From: Stappia indica
GTDB lineage: Bacteria; Pseudomonadota; Alphaproteobacteria; Rhizobiales; Stappiaceae
Assembly: GCF_020177335.1 (NCBI RefSeq)
Contig: NZ_JAIVMG010000014.1
Location: 62,001-126,000, forward strand
Length of the DNA: 64,000 nt
Direction: 5' to 3'
Shown piece after piece: positions 8,225 to 16,937 of this stretch (position 1 is the first letter of the stretch; each line of letters begins with the position of its first letter). Below the pieces are notes generated by a model, which was not told the origin of the DNA, ran no database searches, and saw only the letters and a program-made list of their open reading frames with translations. The position numbers and the translations under genes were made by a program.

Positions 8225-9238
8225 ATGCCGATTCTCACAGAAGCGGAAGAAATCTCGGATATTGCTTTTGGATACATGGCCTCAAAGGCATTATTCGCAG
8301 CGCTTCACTTCGGCATCTTCACGCATCTGTCCCAGGCTCCGGCAAGGGTCGAGGATCTGGCCGCGAAGATCGGCGTTCCGGCGGAGCGGTGCCGCACCTT
8401 GCTGACCGCGCTTGCCGCCCTGGGCCTGATCGAACGGGACGGCGGGGCGTACCGCAACTCACCCGCCGCCGAACGCTTTCTGGTGAAGGGCGCGAAATAC
8501 GACTTCAGCGACTACTTGCGCCTCCAGGTCCATCAGCAGATGTATCCGCTGATGGATCAGATCGAACCGGCGCTGGCCGGCGAGCTGCCGGAGGAGGCGA
8601 CCGCCTCCTACGCGGAGTGGTTTTCCGACCCCGAAGAGGCGCGGCTTTATTCCGAAAGCCAGCATGCCGGATCGCTCGGCCCGGCTCTCGGCCTTGCCCG
8701 CCGGGTCGACCTGTCCGGCGCGCGCAAGCTGCTCGATGTGGGTGGCGGCACCGGCGCCTTCGCCATCACCCTGTGCGAGGCCTTCCCCGAGCTCTCCGCC
8801 ACCATCGTCGACTTCCCCAATGTGGCGACGCTCGGCCGCACCTTCATCGACAAGGCGGGGCTGTCGGACCGCATCGCCTATCGCGAAGGCAATGCGCTGG
8901 AAACCGACTGGCCGGAGGCGCAGGACGCGATCCTGATGTCCTATCTGCTCTCCGGCGTGCCGGATCACACCCATGTGGGGCTGATCGAACGCGCCCTCCG
9001 GCATCTGGCGCCCGGCGGCCTTCTGATGGTGCATGACTTCATCGTCGACAGCGACCGCGCCGGGCCGAAGAACACCGCGCTGTGGCAGCTGCAGCACACC
9101 GCCTTCACCCCCGAGGCCCGCTCGCTCGCCGACGACTGGCTGGAAACACAGTTGAAAGCCGCCGGCTTTGAAAATGTTAGCGTCGAGCCGCTGATCCCCG
9201 GCATGACCAAGCTTGCCGTTGGAACCCGCCCGGCCTGA
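8225..9238 (+). CDS. SAM-dependent O-methyltransferase (hydroxyneurosporene/ASMT-like)
   Basis: A 337-residue protein of the plant-type O-methyltransferase family. The N-terminal part is a winged-helix dimerisation domain (HFGIFTHLS...VEDLAAKIGVPAERCRTLLTALAALGLIERD). The C-terminal part is a Rossmann methyltransferase with motif I LLDVGGGTGAF (about 168-178) and an acidic VDFPNVA strand that would bind the SAM ribose. Small phenolic or quinone-like hydroxyls are common substrates, but the substrate here is unknown. It stands alone between the urate cluster and a convergent LysR gene 11 bases away. AGGAGAC precedes the ATG. Confidence 0.85.
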   Translation: MPILTEAEEISDIAFGYMASKALFAALHFGIFTHLSQAPARVEDLAAKIGVPAERCRTLLTALAALGLIERDGGAYRNSPAAERFLVKGAKYDFSDYLRLQVHQQMYPLMDQIEPALAGELPEEATASYAEWFSDPEEARLYSESQHAGSLGPALGLARRVDLSGARKLLDVGGGTGAFAITLCEAFPELSATIVDFPNVATLGRTFIDKAGLSDRIAYREGNALETDWPEAQDAILMSYLLSGVPDHTHVGLIERALRHLAPGGLLMVHDFIVDSDRAGPKNTALWQLQHTAFTPEARSLADDWLETQLKAAGFENVSVEPLIPGMTKLAVGTRPA

Positions 9239-9249
9239 GGCCGCGCGCC

Positions 9250-10158
9250 TCAACGGTCACGCTGGTCGAGCAGCCAGTCGCGCACCCGCAGAGCGGGCGG
9301 TGCCAGCGCCCGCCCGCGCGGCCAGATGAGCTGGAACGTCTGGTCCGTCTCCAGCACATGCCCACCGACCGGCAGCAGCAGACCGGCCCCTACCAGCCGG
9401 TCGGTCAGATGCTGCCAGCCAAGCGCGATGCCCTGCCCTTCCATCACCGCCTGCACCACCAGCACATAGTCGTTGATCACCAGACCGCTGGCGCGCGGCG
9501 GGCGCGGCAGGCCGACACTGGCGAACCAGTCGCCCCAGTCGGTGCAGGGGCGGTAGGGCTCCTCCAGATGGATCAGCCGCTGGGACGCCACCTCCGCCGG
9601 GGTTCGCGGCCGGCCGAACCGCGCCACATAGGCGGGGCTTGCCACCGCCGCGATCCGCTCCGGCGCCAGCACCTCGGCCTCATAGGCCGCGAAGCCGCCG
9701 GCCGGGCCGGAGCGCACCCCGAGCGGAATGTTTTCCGCCGCCAGATCGAAATCCCGATCGCCGGTCTGGATGCGCAAATCGATATCCGGCAGGTCCTCGC
9801 GCAATTGCGCCAGACGCGGCAACATCCAGAAACTGGCGAAGGCGGTGGAGGCGAACAGCGTCACATGCCGGTCGCTGCCCAGCGCCCGCAGCTCCTCCGC
9901 CGACTTGCGGATATGGCCAAGGCCCAGCATCACATCCGCATGGAACCGGGCGCCCGCCTCGGTCAGCTCCACCTGCCGGTGCCGGCGGTGAAACAGCCGC
10001 ACCGCCAGACTGTCCTCCAGACCTTTGACCGCGAGACTGACCGCCGCCTGGCTGAGCCCCAGCTCCGCCGCCGCCCGGGTAAAGCTGCCGAGCCGGCCGG
10101 CCGCCTCGAAGGCGATCAGCGCGCGGGCCGAGGGCAGCAGATGGCGCAGGCTTTCCAT
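9250..10158 (-). CDS. LysR-family regulator, GcvA-like
   Basis: A 302-residue LysR-type regulator. The N-terminal helix-turn-helix (LRHLLPSARALIAFEAAGRLGSFTRAAAELGLSQAAVSLAVKGLE, about 4-50) and the HLEEPYRPCTDWGDWF segment of the effector domain resemble the GcvA/AmpR subgroup. It is divergent from the MttB-family gene 120 bases away, so it probably controls the methyltransferase and flavoprotein pair. A quaternary amine or betaine effector would fit the context but is inference. Confidence 0.87.
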   Translation of the reverse strand: MESLRHLLPSARALIAFEAAGRLGSFTRAAAELGLSQAAVSLAVKGLEDSLAVRLFHRRHRQVELTEAGARFHADVMLGLGHIRKSAEELRALGSDRHVTLFASTAFASFWMLPRLAQLREDLPDIDLRIQTGDRDFDLAAENIPLGVRSGPAGGFAAYEAEVLAPERIAAVASPAYVARFGRPRTPAEVASQRLIHLEEPYRPCTDWGDWFASVGLPRPPRASGLVINDYVLVVQAVMEGQGIALGWQHLTDRLVGAGLLLPVGGHVLETDQTFQLIWPRGRALAPPALRVRDWLLDQRDR

Positions 10159-10277
10159 AAGGGAAGCTTATCCGTTCGATGAGAATTTGCCAGCGTCACG
10201 GCGCTTGTCGCCCAAGCTAACCTGATGCGAGCGGCAAGAACTCCGGAAAAATCGAAAACGCCGCGGCGGAGGAGAGC

Positions 10278-11858
10278 ATGACCGAAGCCCGACTGGAGAC
10301 GCCCCCCCACGAAACCCACGGCTCCCGCGACCGCCGGCGGGGCGGCAGCGCCCGCGAGCGGCGGAAGGCCCAGCGGCAGGCAGCCGCCGGCACCGCCGCC
10401 CCGGCCTATATCACCCGCGCCCTGCCCCCTTACGACATTCTCGGCGAAGAGGGGCTGGCCCGCATCGAACAGGCCGCCGACCGCATCCTCGCCGAGGTTG
10501 GCATCGAGTTTCGCGGCGATCCGGTGGCGCTGGAGCTGTTCCGCCGCGCCGGGGCAGAGGTGCAGGACCTGCGCTGCCGCTTCGAGCCGGGCATGCTGCG
10601 CGAGATCCTGAAGAGCGCGCCGTCGGAGTTCACCCAGCTTGCCCGCAACCCGGCGCGGTCGGTGCGCATAGGCGGGAACAGCGCGGTGTTCGCCCCCGCC
10701 TATGGCTCGCCCTTCGTGATGGACCTCGACAAGGGCCGGCGCTACGGCACGCTGGAGGATTTTCAGAACTTCGTGAAACTGGCCTATATGGCGCCCTGGC
10801 TGCACCATTCCGGCGGCACGGTGTGCGAGCCTACCGACGTGCCGGTCAACAAGCGCCATCTCGACATGGTCCATGCCCATATCCGCTACTCCGACAAGCC
10901 GTTCCTCGGCTCGGTCACCGCGCCGGAGCGGGCGGAAGAGTCCATCGAGATGGCCCGCATCCTGTTCGGCCCGGAAGTGGTCGAGCGCCATTGCGTGATC
11001 ATGGGCAATGTCAACGTCAACTCGCCGCTGGTCTGGGACGGCATGATGACCGGCGCCATCCGCGCCTATGCGGCGGCCAACCAGGGCTCGGTGATCGTGC
11101 CCTTCATCCTCGGCGGCGCCATGGGACCGGTGACCACCGCCGGCGCCATCGCCCAGTCGCTGGCCGAAACCATGGTCGGCTGCGCCCTTGCCCAACTGGT
11201 TCGGCCCGGCGCGCCGGTGATCTTCGGCAACTTCCTCTCCTCCATGGCGCTGCGCTCCGGCTCGCCTACGTTCGGCACGCCGGAGCCGGCGGCCGGATCG
11301 CTGGTGGTCGGCCAGCTGGCCCGCCGGCTCGGGTTGCCGCTGCGCTGCGCCGGCTCCTTCACCACCTCCAAGCTGCCGGATGCCCAGGCCATGCAGGAAA
11401 GCGTCACCTCGATGCTCTCGGCGGTGCATTGCGGCGCCAATTTCCTGCTCCATTCCGCCGGGTTTCTCGATGGCCTCCTGTCCATGAGCTACGAGAAATT
11501 CATGCTCGACGTCGATGTCTGCGGCGCCCTGCACAGCTACCTCGCCGGGGTCGCGGTGGATGACAACGCGCTGGCGCTCGATGCCTTCGCCGAAGTGGGG
11601 CCGGGCAATCACTTCTTCGGCTGCGCCCACACCCTAGCCAACTACGAGACCTGCTTCTGGGACAGCCAGCTTGCCGACAACGACCCGTTTGAAACCTGGG
11701 CCGAGAACGGCGGGCTTGATGCGGCGGCCCGAGCCAATGCACGATGGAAGGCAATGCTGGCCGCCTACGAGCCGCCGCCCCTCGATCCTGGCATCGATGA
11801 GGGCTTGCGCGACTTCATCGCCCGCAAGAAGGCCTCGATGGAGGATGCCTGGTACTGA
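10278..11858 (+). CDS. Trimethylamine methyltransferase (MttB) family protein, non-pyrrolysine type
   Basis: A 526-residue member of the MttB superfamily, in which true MttB uses an amber-encoded pyrrolysine while most bacterial relatives do not. No amber codon interrupts the frame and the length is complete, so this is a non-pyrrolysine member such as the glycine betaine or proline betaine methyltransferases. Family features include the LEEG/IL-type N-terminal helix (ILAEVGIEFRGDPVALELFRRAGAEV, about 70-95) and the long alpha/beta barrel with GSVTAP and HSAGFLDGLLSMSYEKF. A basic, low-complexity N-terminal 40 residues is unusual. GGAGGAGAGC precedes the ATG. No corrinoid-protein gene is adjacent. 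The flavoprotein gene begins 45 bases downstream. Confidence 0.85.
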   Translation: MTEARLETPPHETHGSRDRRRGGSARERRKAQRQAAAGTAAPAYITRALPPYDILGEEGLARIEQAADRILAEVGIEFRGDPVALELFRRAGAEVQDLRCRFEPGMLREILKSAPSEFTQLARNPARSVRIGGNSAVFAPAYGSPFVMDLDKGRRYGTLEDFQNFVKLAYMAPWLHHSGGTVCEPTDVPVNKRHLDMVHAHIRYSDKPFLGSVTAPERAEESIEMARILFGPEVVERHCVIMGNVNVNSPLVWDGMMTGAIRAYAAANQGSVIVPFILGGAMGPVTTAGAIAQSLAETMVGCALAQLVRPGAPVIFGNFLSSMALRSGSPTFGTPEPAAGSLVVGQLARRLGLPLRCAGSFTTSKLPDAQAMQESVTSMLSAVHCGANFLLHSAGFLDGLLSMSYEKFMLDVDVCGALHSYLAGVAVDDNALALDAFAEVGPGNHFFGCAHTLANYETCFWDSQLADNDPFETWAENGGLDAAARANARWKAMLAAYEPPPLDPGIDEGLRDFIARKKASMEDAWY

Positions 11859-11903
11859 TCAGAGGACTGATCCGATGGACGAGGAGGGAGGGGAGGCCCG
11901 CCG

Positions 11904-13988
11904 ATGACATCAAATCCCGCGCCGCCGGACACCATGAACGCCGCGCAGGTCGCCGGCGATCCGCTGCTCCAGCCCTACCGGCTGAAGCACCTGACCTTGC
12001 GCAACCGCATCATGTCGACGGCTCATGAGCCCGCCTATGCGGAAGACGGCCTGCCGAAGGAACGCTACCGGCTCTATCACGCGGAAAAGGCCAAGGGCGG
12101 CATTGCCCTGACGATGACCGCCGGCTCGGCCATCGTCTCGCCGGACAGCCCCGCCGCCTTCGGCAATCTCCACGCCTACCGGGACGAGATCGTGCCCTGG
12201 CTGCGGGAGCTCACCGACGCCTGCCATGAGCATGGCGCGGCGGTGATGATCCAGATCACCCATCTGGGCCGGCGCACCAACTGGAACAAGGCCGACTGGC
12301 TGCCGGTGCTGGCCCCCTCGCCGCTGCGCGAACCGGCCCATCGCGCCTTCCCCAAGGAGGCGGAGGATTGGGATCTCGACCGCATCACCGCCGATTATGC
12401 CGATGCGGCCGAGCGGATGCAGGCCGCCGGCCTCGACGGCATCGAGATCGAGGCCTATGGCCATCTGCTCGACGGCTTCTGGTCGCCCGCCACCAACCAG
12501 CGCACGGACGAGCACGGCGGCAGCCTCGACAACCGGCTGCGTTTCACCCGCCGGGTGCTGGCGGCGATCCGTGACCGGGTCGGCAGCGACTTCATCGTCG
12601 GCATTCGCATGGTCGCCGACGAGGATTGGAACAAGGGGCTGAGCCGCACTGAGGGCATCGACATCGCCCGGCGGCTGGTCGGCGATGGCGCCATCGACTT
12701 TCTCAACGTCATTCGCGGCCATATCGACACCGACGCCGCTCTGGCGAAGGTGATCCCGATCCAGGGCATGGCCGCCGCGCCCCATCTCGACTTCGCCGGC
12801 GAGGTGCGCGCCGCGACCCGCTTCCCGGTGTTCCACGCCGCCCGCATCAACGATGTCGCCACCGCCCGCCACGCCATCGCCGAAGGCCGGCTCGACATGG
12901 TCGGCATGACCCGCGCCCACCTCGCCGATCCGCATATCGCCCGCAAGATCGCGGAAGGGCGGGAAGCGGACATCCGCCCTTGCGTCGGCGCCACCTATTG
13001 CCTCGACCGGATCTACGAAGGTCACGAAGCCCTGTGCATCCACAACGCGGCCACCGGACGCGAGGCGACCATGCCGCATGCGATCCGCCGCAGTGAACGC
13101 GCGCAGCGCCGTGTCGTGGTGGTCGGCGCCGGGCCGGCCGGGCTGGAGGCGGCCCGGGTGGCGGCGGAGCGCGGCCATGAGGTCACCGTGCTGGAAGCCG
13201 CGCCCCATGCCGGTGGCCAGGTCCGGCTGGCGGCGCAAACACCGCGCCGGCGCGAGCTGATCGGCATCGTCGACTGGCGCATGGATCAATGCGACGCCGC
13301 CGGGGTCCGCTTCCGGTTCAACACCCTGGCCGAGGCGGAGGACGTACTGGCGCTCGCCCCGGACATGGTGTTCATCGCCACCGGCGGCCTGCCAAACACG
13401 GACGTGCTTGAGGCGGGCGGCGATCTCGTCGTCTCTTCCTGGGATCTGCTTTCCGGCGATGTGCGCCCGGGCGCCAGCGTCCTCGTCTTCGACGACAACG
13501 GCGGCCACCCCGGCATGCAGGCGGCGGAACTGGCCGCGCGTGCCGGATCGCGGGTTGAAATCGTCACGCCGGAGCGCTTTTTCGCACCTGAAATGGGCGG
13601 GCTCAACCATGTGCCCTATGCGGCGCTGTTTCAGGAAACCGACACCCGCATCACCATCAACACCCGCCTCGTGGCGGTGGCGCGGCGCGGCAACGGGCTG
13701 GTGGCAACGCTCGGATCCGACTACGGGCCGCAGCGAACGGAACGCTCAGTGGATCAGGTGGTTGTCGAACACGGCACGCTGCCGCTCAGCGATCTCTACT
13801 TCGCCCTGAAGCCGCTTGCCCGCAACCGGGGCGAGATTGATTGGCGCGCGGTCATCAACGGCGGCAATCCGTTCCCGGACCGCAATCCCGAGGGGACCTT
13901 TCAGCTTGCCCGGATCGGCGATGCGGTCGCCGCGCGCAACGTCCATGCGGCCATCTACGAGGCGTTGCGCCTGGCCAAGGATCTATGA
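11904..13988 (+). CDS. NADH:flavin oxidoreductase, TMADH/N-methyl demethylase (DgcA/StcD-like) type
   Basis: A 694-residue protein with the trimethylamine dehydrogenase layout. Residues about 20-350 are an old-yellow-enzyme FMN barrel (PLLQPYRLKHLTLRNRI, then QITHLGRR, then HGGSLDNRLRF), followed by an Fe-S segment (about 358-380) and a dinucleotide-binding part (VVVVGAGPAGLEAARVAAERGHEV near 403). Relatives demethylate dimethylglycine, N-methylproline or trimethylamine. The Fe-S segment reads C360-x5-C366-x11-C378, so one of the four usual cysteines is replaced (Ala at the CxxC position). It follows the MttB-family gene and is probably co-transcribed. The exact amine is not determinable here. 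Confidence 0.85.
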   Translation: MTSNPAPPDTMNAAQVAGDPLLQPYRLKHLTLRNRIMSTAHEPAYAEDGLPKERYRLYHAEKAKGGIALTMTAGSAIVSPDSPAAFGNLHAYRDEIVPWLRELTDACHEHGAAVMIQITHLGRRTNWNKADWLPVLAPSPLREPAHRAFPKEAEDWDLDRITADYADAAERMQAAGLDGIEIEAYGHLLDGFWSPATNQRTDEHGGSLDNRLRFTRRVLAAIRDRVGSDFIVGIRMVADEDWNKGLSRTEGIDIARRLVGDGAIDFLNVIRGHIDTDAALAKVIPIQGMAAAPHLDFAGEVRAATRFPVFHAARINDVATARHAIAEGRLDMVGMTRAHLADPHIARKIAEGREADIRPCVGATYCLDRIYEGHEALCIHNAATGREATMPHAIRRSERAQRRVVVVGAGPAGLEAARVAAERGHEVTVLEAAPHAGGQVRLAAQTPRRRELIGIVDWRMDQCDAAGVRFRFNTLAEAEDVLALAPDMVFIATGGLPNTDVLEAGGDLVVSSWDLLSGDVRPGASVLVFDDNGGHPGMQAAELAARAGSRVEIVTPERFFAPEMGGLNHVPYAALFQETDTRITINTRLVAVARRGNGLVATLGSDYGPQRTERSVDQVVVEHGTLPLSDLYFALKPLARNRGEIDWRAVINGGNPFPDRNPEGTFQLARIGDAVAARNVHAAIYEALRLAKDL

Positions 13989-14144
13989 GGCGGCGGCGCT
14001 TCTGCCGCGCGCGCCTCGGGCGACAGATGCAACTGTGCAACACTCCGCCGATTTCGGTTTTCCTGTTAAGGCATTCCCCGCCGGTTCGGCGTATAACCCA
14101 TGACAAGTAGATACCGACGCCTTTTCCGGAGTGGATTGACCACC

Positions 14145-14963
14145 ATGCGCATCGCCAAGCTCCTCGCCGCAAGTCTTTTGTCCGCAACGTTTTTGTCCGC
14201 CGGCCCGGGCCTTGCCCAGGATGGAATGAGCGCGCCGGACGATCTGCCGCTGCCGCAGAAGCAATATGTGGTCGACCTCGGCGTCGGCGCCATGGTCCAG
14301 CCGAAGTATGAAGGCGCGGACAAGATGCTGGTCTATCCGCTGCCGATCGTCTCGGTCGGCCGCTTCTACGTGCCGGGCCTTGGTCAGGTCGCGGAGGGCG
14401 GGGCCGTCAAGCGGGGTGTCTTCTTCTTCCCCTCCTTCAACTTCATCGGCGAACGCAAGGCGTCCGACAGCACAAGGCTGACCGGCACCAACAAGATCGA
14501 CTGGGCGCTGGAACTCGGTGCCGGCGCGGGCTTCCGCTACGACTGGTTCCGCGCCTTCGTGGAGCTGCGCCAGGGCATCAATGGCCACACCGGACAGGTG
14601 GGCCAGATCGGCGCCGATGTGGTGTTCAACCCGATGGAGCGGCTGCAGCTCAGCTTCGGCCCGCGCGCCGACTTTGCCAGCGGCAACTACATGGACACCT
14701 ATTTCGGTGTGACGACGGCGGAAGCGGCGGCCTCCGGCGGCGCGCTCACCGCCTATAACCCGAGCGGCGGCTTCAAGTCCCTCGGCCTTGTCGGCCGCGC
14801 CAGCTACGCGGTCACCGACACCACCGCCCTGCATCTGCAGGCGGGTTGGGACCGGTTCATCGGCGATGCCAAGAACAGCCCGATCGTCAAGGCGGGCAAT
14901 GAAGACCAGTTCACCGTCGGCGTCGGCGTCACCTACCGCTTCGCCTTCGATCTGTTCGACTGA
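14145..14963 (+). CDS. MipA/OmpV family outer-membrane protein
   Basis: A 272-residue outer-membrane beta-barrel of the MipA/OmpV family. The chosen ATG gives a clean signal peptide (MRIAKLLAASLLSATFLSAGPGLAQ, cleavage about residue 25). The frame opens 45 bases earlier at 14100, which would bury the signal. The body has alternating amphipathic strands (YVVDLGVGAMVQPKYEGADKMLVYPLPIVSVGRFYVPGLG) and ends in a terminal phenylalanine-rich strand (VGVGVTYRFAFDLFD), a BAM-type signature. MipA scaffolds murein enzymes in E. coli, but most family members have no proven role. Confidence 0.88.
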   Translation: MRIAKLLAASLLSATFLSAGPGLAQDGMSAPDDLPLPQKQYVVDLGVGAMVQPKYEGADKMLVYPLPIVSVGRFYVPGLGQVAEGGAVKRGVFFFPSFNFIGERKASDSTRLTGTNKIDWALELGAGAGFRYDWFRAFVELRQGINGHTGQVGQIGADVVFNPMERLQLSFGPRADFASGNYMDTYFGVTTAEAAASGGALTAYNPSGGFKSLGLVGRASYAVTDTTALHLQAGWDRFIGDAKNSPIVKAGNEDQFTVGVGVTYRFAFDLFD

Positions 14964-15009
14964 TGCGGACGGGGCGCCCCGCCCCGCCGAACCGCATGTC
15001 GAACTGCAA

Positions 15010-15031
15010 GGACGGCCGAAACCGGCCGTCC
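15010..15031. terminator. GC-rich hairpin after the MipA gene
   Basis: Perfect nine-base arms GGACGGCCG and CGGCCGTCC with a four-base AAAC loop, between the MipA/OmpV stop and the convergent pentapeptide gene. It lacks a T-run on either side, so termination is likely but not certain. Confidence 0.45.
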
Positions 15032-15060
15032 CGGGAATGACCGTCCGCCAATAGGCGTTC

Positions 15061-15894
15061 TCAGTCTTCCGCTTCCTGTGAGCGGCAGGTCTTCAGCGAG
15101 AAACCGTCCGGCAGCCGGGTGGTGCTATCGCCGCAGGCACCGATCAGCCGCGCGGCCTGAAGCCCGCGCGAGTGGCGCAAGTCAGCCCCCACCAGACGGG
15201 TTCGCCGGAACAGGGCGCCTTCCAGATTGGCCCCGCTCAAATCCGCGCCTGTCAGGTCGGCACTGGAAAAATGCGCGCCGCTGAGATCCGCATCGCGAAA
15301 CACCGCGCCGCGCGCCTTGACCCGGTCAAGGTCGCCGTATTTGAGCCGGACGCCGGTCAGGTCCGCATTCGTCAGCCAGGTGCGCTCCAGCACGACCCCA
15401 TCCATCTTCGCGCCGCGAAACACCGCCCCGACGGCCGAAGCGCGCACCATGTTGGCAAGACGCAGATCCGCGTCGACGAAGCTTGCCTTCTCCAGATCGG
15501 TCTCGCCGAGATCCGCGTTGCGCAAATCCGCATCGTAGAACCGGGCGCCGGTCAGCTTCGCCTTTTCCAGATCGACCGCCCGCATGGCGGCGCCCTCAAG
15601 TTGCGCTCCGGAGAGATCGGCCCGTTCCGCCTCGGTCCGGCGAAGGTCGGCACCGCGCAGATCCGCCCCAACCAGCGACACGCCCTTCATATCCGCCTCG
15701 CGAAAGACGGCGCCGCGCAACCTGGCGTTTTTGACATCAAGGCCGCGCAGTTCGCCCAGCTTGAAGTTGCATCGCTCGCACGCACCGGTCCGCTTCAACT
15801 GCTCCAGAGGCGTTTCCGCCACGGCGCCGCCGACCGGAAGGACCAGAAGCAGGCTCAGCGCTGCGGCGCATCTGGCGCGTGTGCTGGCGATCAT
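15061..15894 (-). CDS. Secreted pentapeptide-repeat protein
   Basis: A 277-residue protein with an N-terminal signal peptide (hydrophobic stretch about 9-26, ending GGAVA) followed by about 40 tandem A(D/N)LxX repeats (for example LVGADLRGADLRRTEAERADLSGAQLEGA). These fold as a right-handed quadrilateral beta-helix. A pair of cysteines (CERC near 39-42) precedes the repeats and another pair lies at the end, perhaps forming disulphides in the periplasm. GGAGATG precedes the ATG. Function is unknown; gyrase protection by cytosolic QnR/MfpA-type repeat proteins is unlikely because of the signal peptide. Confidence 0.85.
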   Translation of the reverse strand: MIASTRARCAAALSLLLVLPVGGAVAETPLEQLKRTGACERCNFKLGELRGLDVKNARLRGAVFREADMKGVSLVGADLRGADLRRTEAERADLSGAQLEGAAMRAVDLEKAKLTGARFYDADLRNADLGETDLEKASFVDADLRLANMVRASAVGAVFRGAKMDGVVLERTWLTNADLTGVRLKYGDLDRVKARGAVFRDADLSGAHFSSADLTGADLSGANLEGALFRRTRLVGADLRHSRGLQAARLIGACGDSTTRLPDGFSLKTCRSQEAED

Positions 15895-16091
15895 GTCGCA
15901 TCTCCATCATCCAAATTCGTCACTCCATAGGATTTAGGCTTTTCGGCAGCAAAATGTAAGAGAACAGACCGACTTGCCGCGCGTCGGCCGGCATTTTCCC
16001 CCGTGAGGGGACTCAGCCCCGCTGGCGTGTTAAAATTACCGATAATCGTCTGGATTGCTGACTTCCACGTGCGGCCTAAGGGGGGAACACG

Positions 16092-16541
16092 ATGAAGTGC
16101 ATGTCCTTGATTCGCAGGTGTGCGGTGATCGCCGCCCTGCTTTTTGCCGCGCCCCTGCCGGCGGCGACCGATGCCTTGGCGGCGCAACTGGTCGCCCGCA
16201 TCGACCTGTCCGAACAACGCATGCGGGTCTACGTCAATGGCCGGCGCTACAGCTCCTGGCCGGTCTCCACCGCCCGGCGCGGCTACCGCACCCCGGTCGG
16301 CACCTTCCGCCCGGGGCGCATGCATCGGCGCTACTATTCAAAGAAATACCATGGTTCGCCGATGCCGCATTCGGTGTTCTTTTATGGCGGCTATGCCATT
16401 CACGGAACCAATGCGATCCGCCAGCTCGGCCGGCCCGCGTCCCATGGCTGCATCCGCCTGCACCCACAAAATGCCCGCGAACTGTTTTCGCTGATCAAGC
16501 GAACCGGCAAGCGCAACGCGCGCATCGTGATCACCCGGTAA
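16092..16541 (+). CDS. Short L,D-transpeptidase (YkuD/ErfK family)
   Basis: A 149-residue periplasmic protein: signal peptide (about 1-30), then a minimal YkuD catalytic domain. The catalytic signature is complete: AIHGTN (His about 102) and SHGCIRL with the nucleophile Cys120. Such enzymes form 3-3 cross-links in peptidoglycan or attach proteins to it, and are common in Hyphomicrobiales. It has no LysM or other wall-binding domain. The neighbouring genes are other envelope functions. Confidence 0.93.
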   Translation: MKCMSLIRRCAVIAALLFAAPLPAATDALAAQLVARIDLSEQRMRVYVNGRRYSSWPVSTARRGYRTPVGTFRPGRMHRRYYSKKYHGSPMPHSVFFYGGYAIHGTNAIRQLGRPASHGCIRLHPQNARELFSLIKRTGKRNARIVITR

Positions 16542-16937
16542 CCTTTCCGAACGATCGGGTCACTTGAGTACTTTTCCCGGGGGAACGGCTCGGATAGGCT
16601 GCGGCAAATTCGGATGCACCATGAGGCATCCGGCAAGATGGGCGGGACGAAGGAAAACAGCGGGGTCGCATTTGCCGTTTTCCCTCGTCCGCCGATCGCT
16701 GACGACGCACTACCTGACTATCAGCGCGCCAAAGATGGAGCAAAACCCTTGCCAAATCGTTGGCGCGCTGAATTTCCCAGATCTGGGTCGTCGCCAATCC
16801 CTCAAAACAATATGTTGATTTCATTAACCTTTTGACAAGGACCACTGCATCGCATCCCGCCTTGCAAACTGCCTGAACCGGTTAGCGAAAGGTAAACAGC
16901 GCCTCACCCTACCCGACGGGGCGCATCCGCGATCCGC
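16542..16937. other. Intergenic region with nested inverted repeats
   Basis: A 396-base gap between two convergent genes. Frames here look like shadows. It holds a pair of perfect 12-base inverted arms at 16721-16732 and 16760-16771, a 12-base palindrome CCCAGATCTGGG at 16776-16787, and a CGCCAA at 16793-16798 that could pair with the TTGGCG at 16760-16765. See the sRNA candidate entry. Confidence 0.6.
16717..16838 (-). ncRNA. Candidate small RNA or structured 3' element
   Basis: On the minus strand, TTGTCA (16838-16833) and ACATAT (16815-16810) are spaced by 17 bases like a promoter, and the sequence read from there forms a stem-loop from TCAGCGCGCCAA and its perfect complement 27 bases apart. 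No T-run follows the stem, and the same repeat would also fold in a read-through transcript of the patatin gene. Offered as a candidate only. Confidence 0.2.

Noticed and set aside
10278-11858. Possible pyrrolysine-dependent MttB
   Set aside because: No in-frame amber codon is present; the frame is open to its natural end, so pyrrolysine is not used.
10116-13610. Long minus-strand frames over the MttB-like and flavoprotein genes
   Set aside because: They lie opposite conserved coding sequence with clear ribosome binding sites and domain motifs on the plus strand.
14100-14144. Upstream ATG for the MipA/OmpV protein
   Set aside because: It adds 15 residues ahead of a clean signal peptide.
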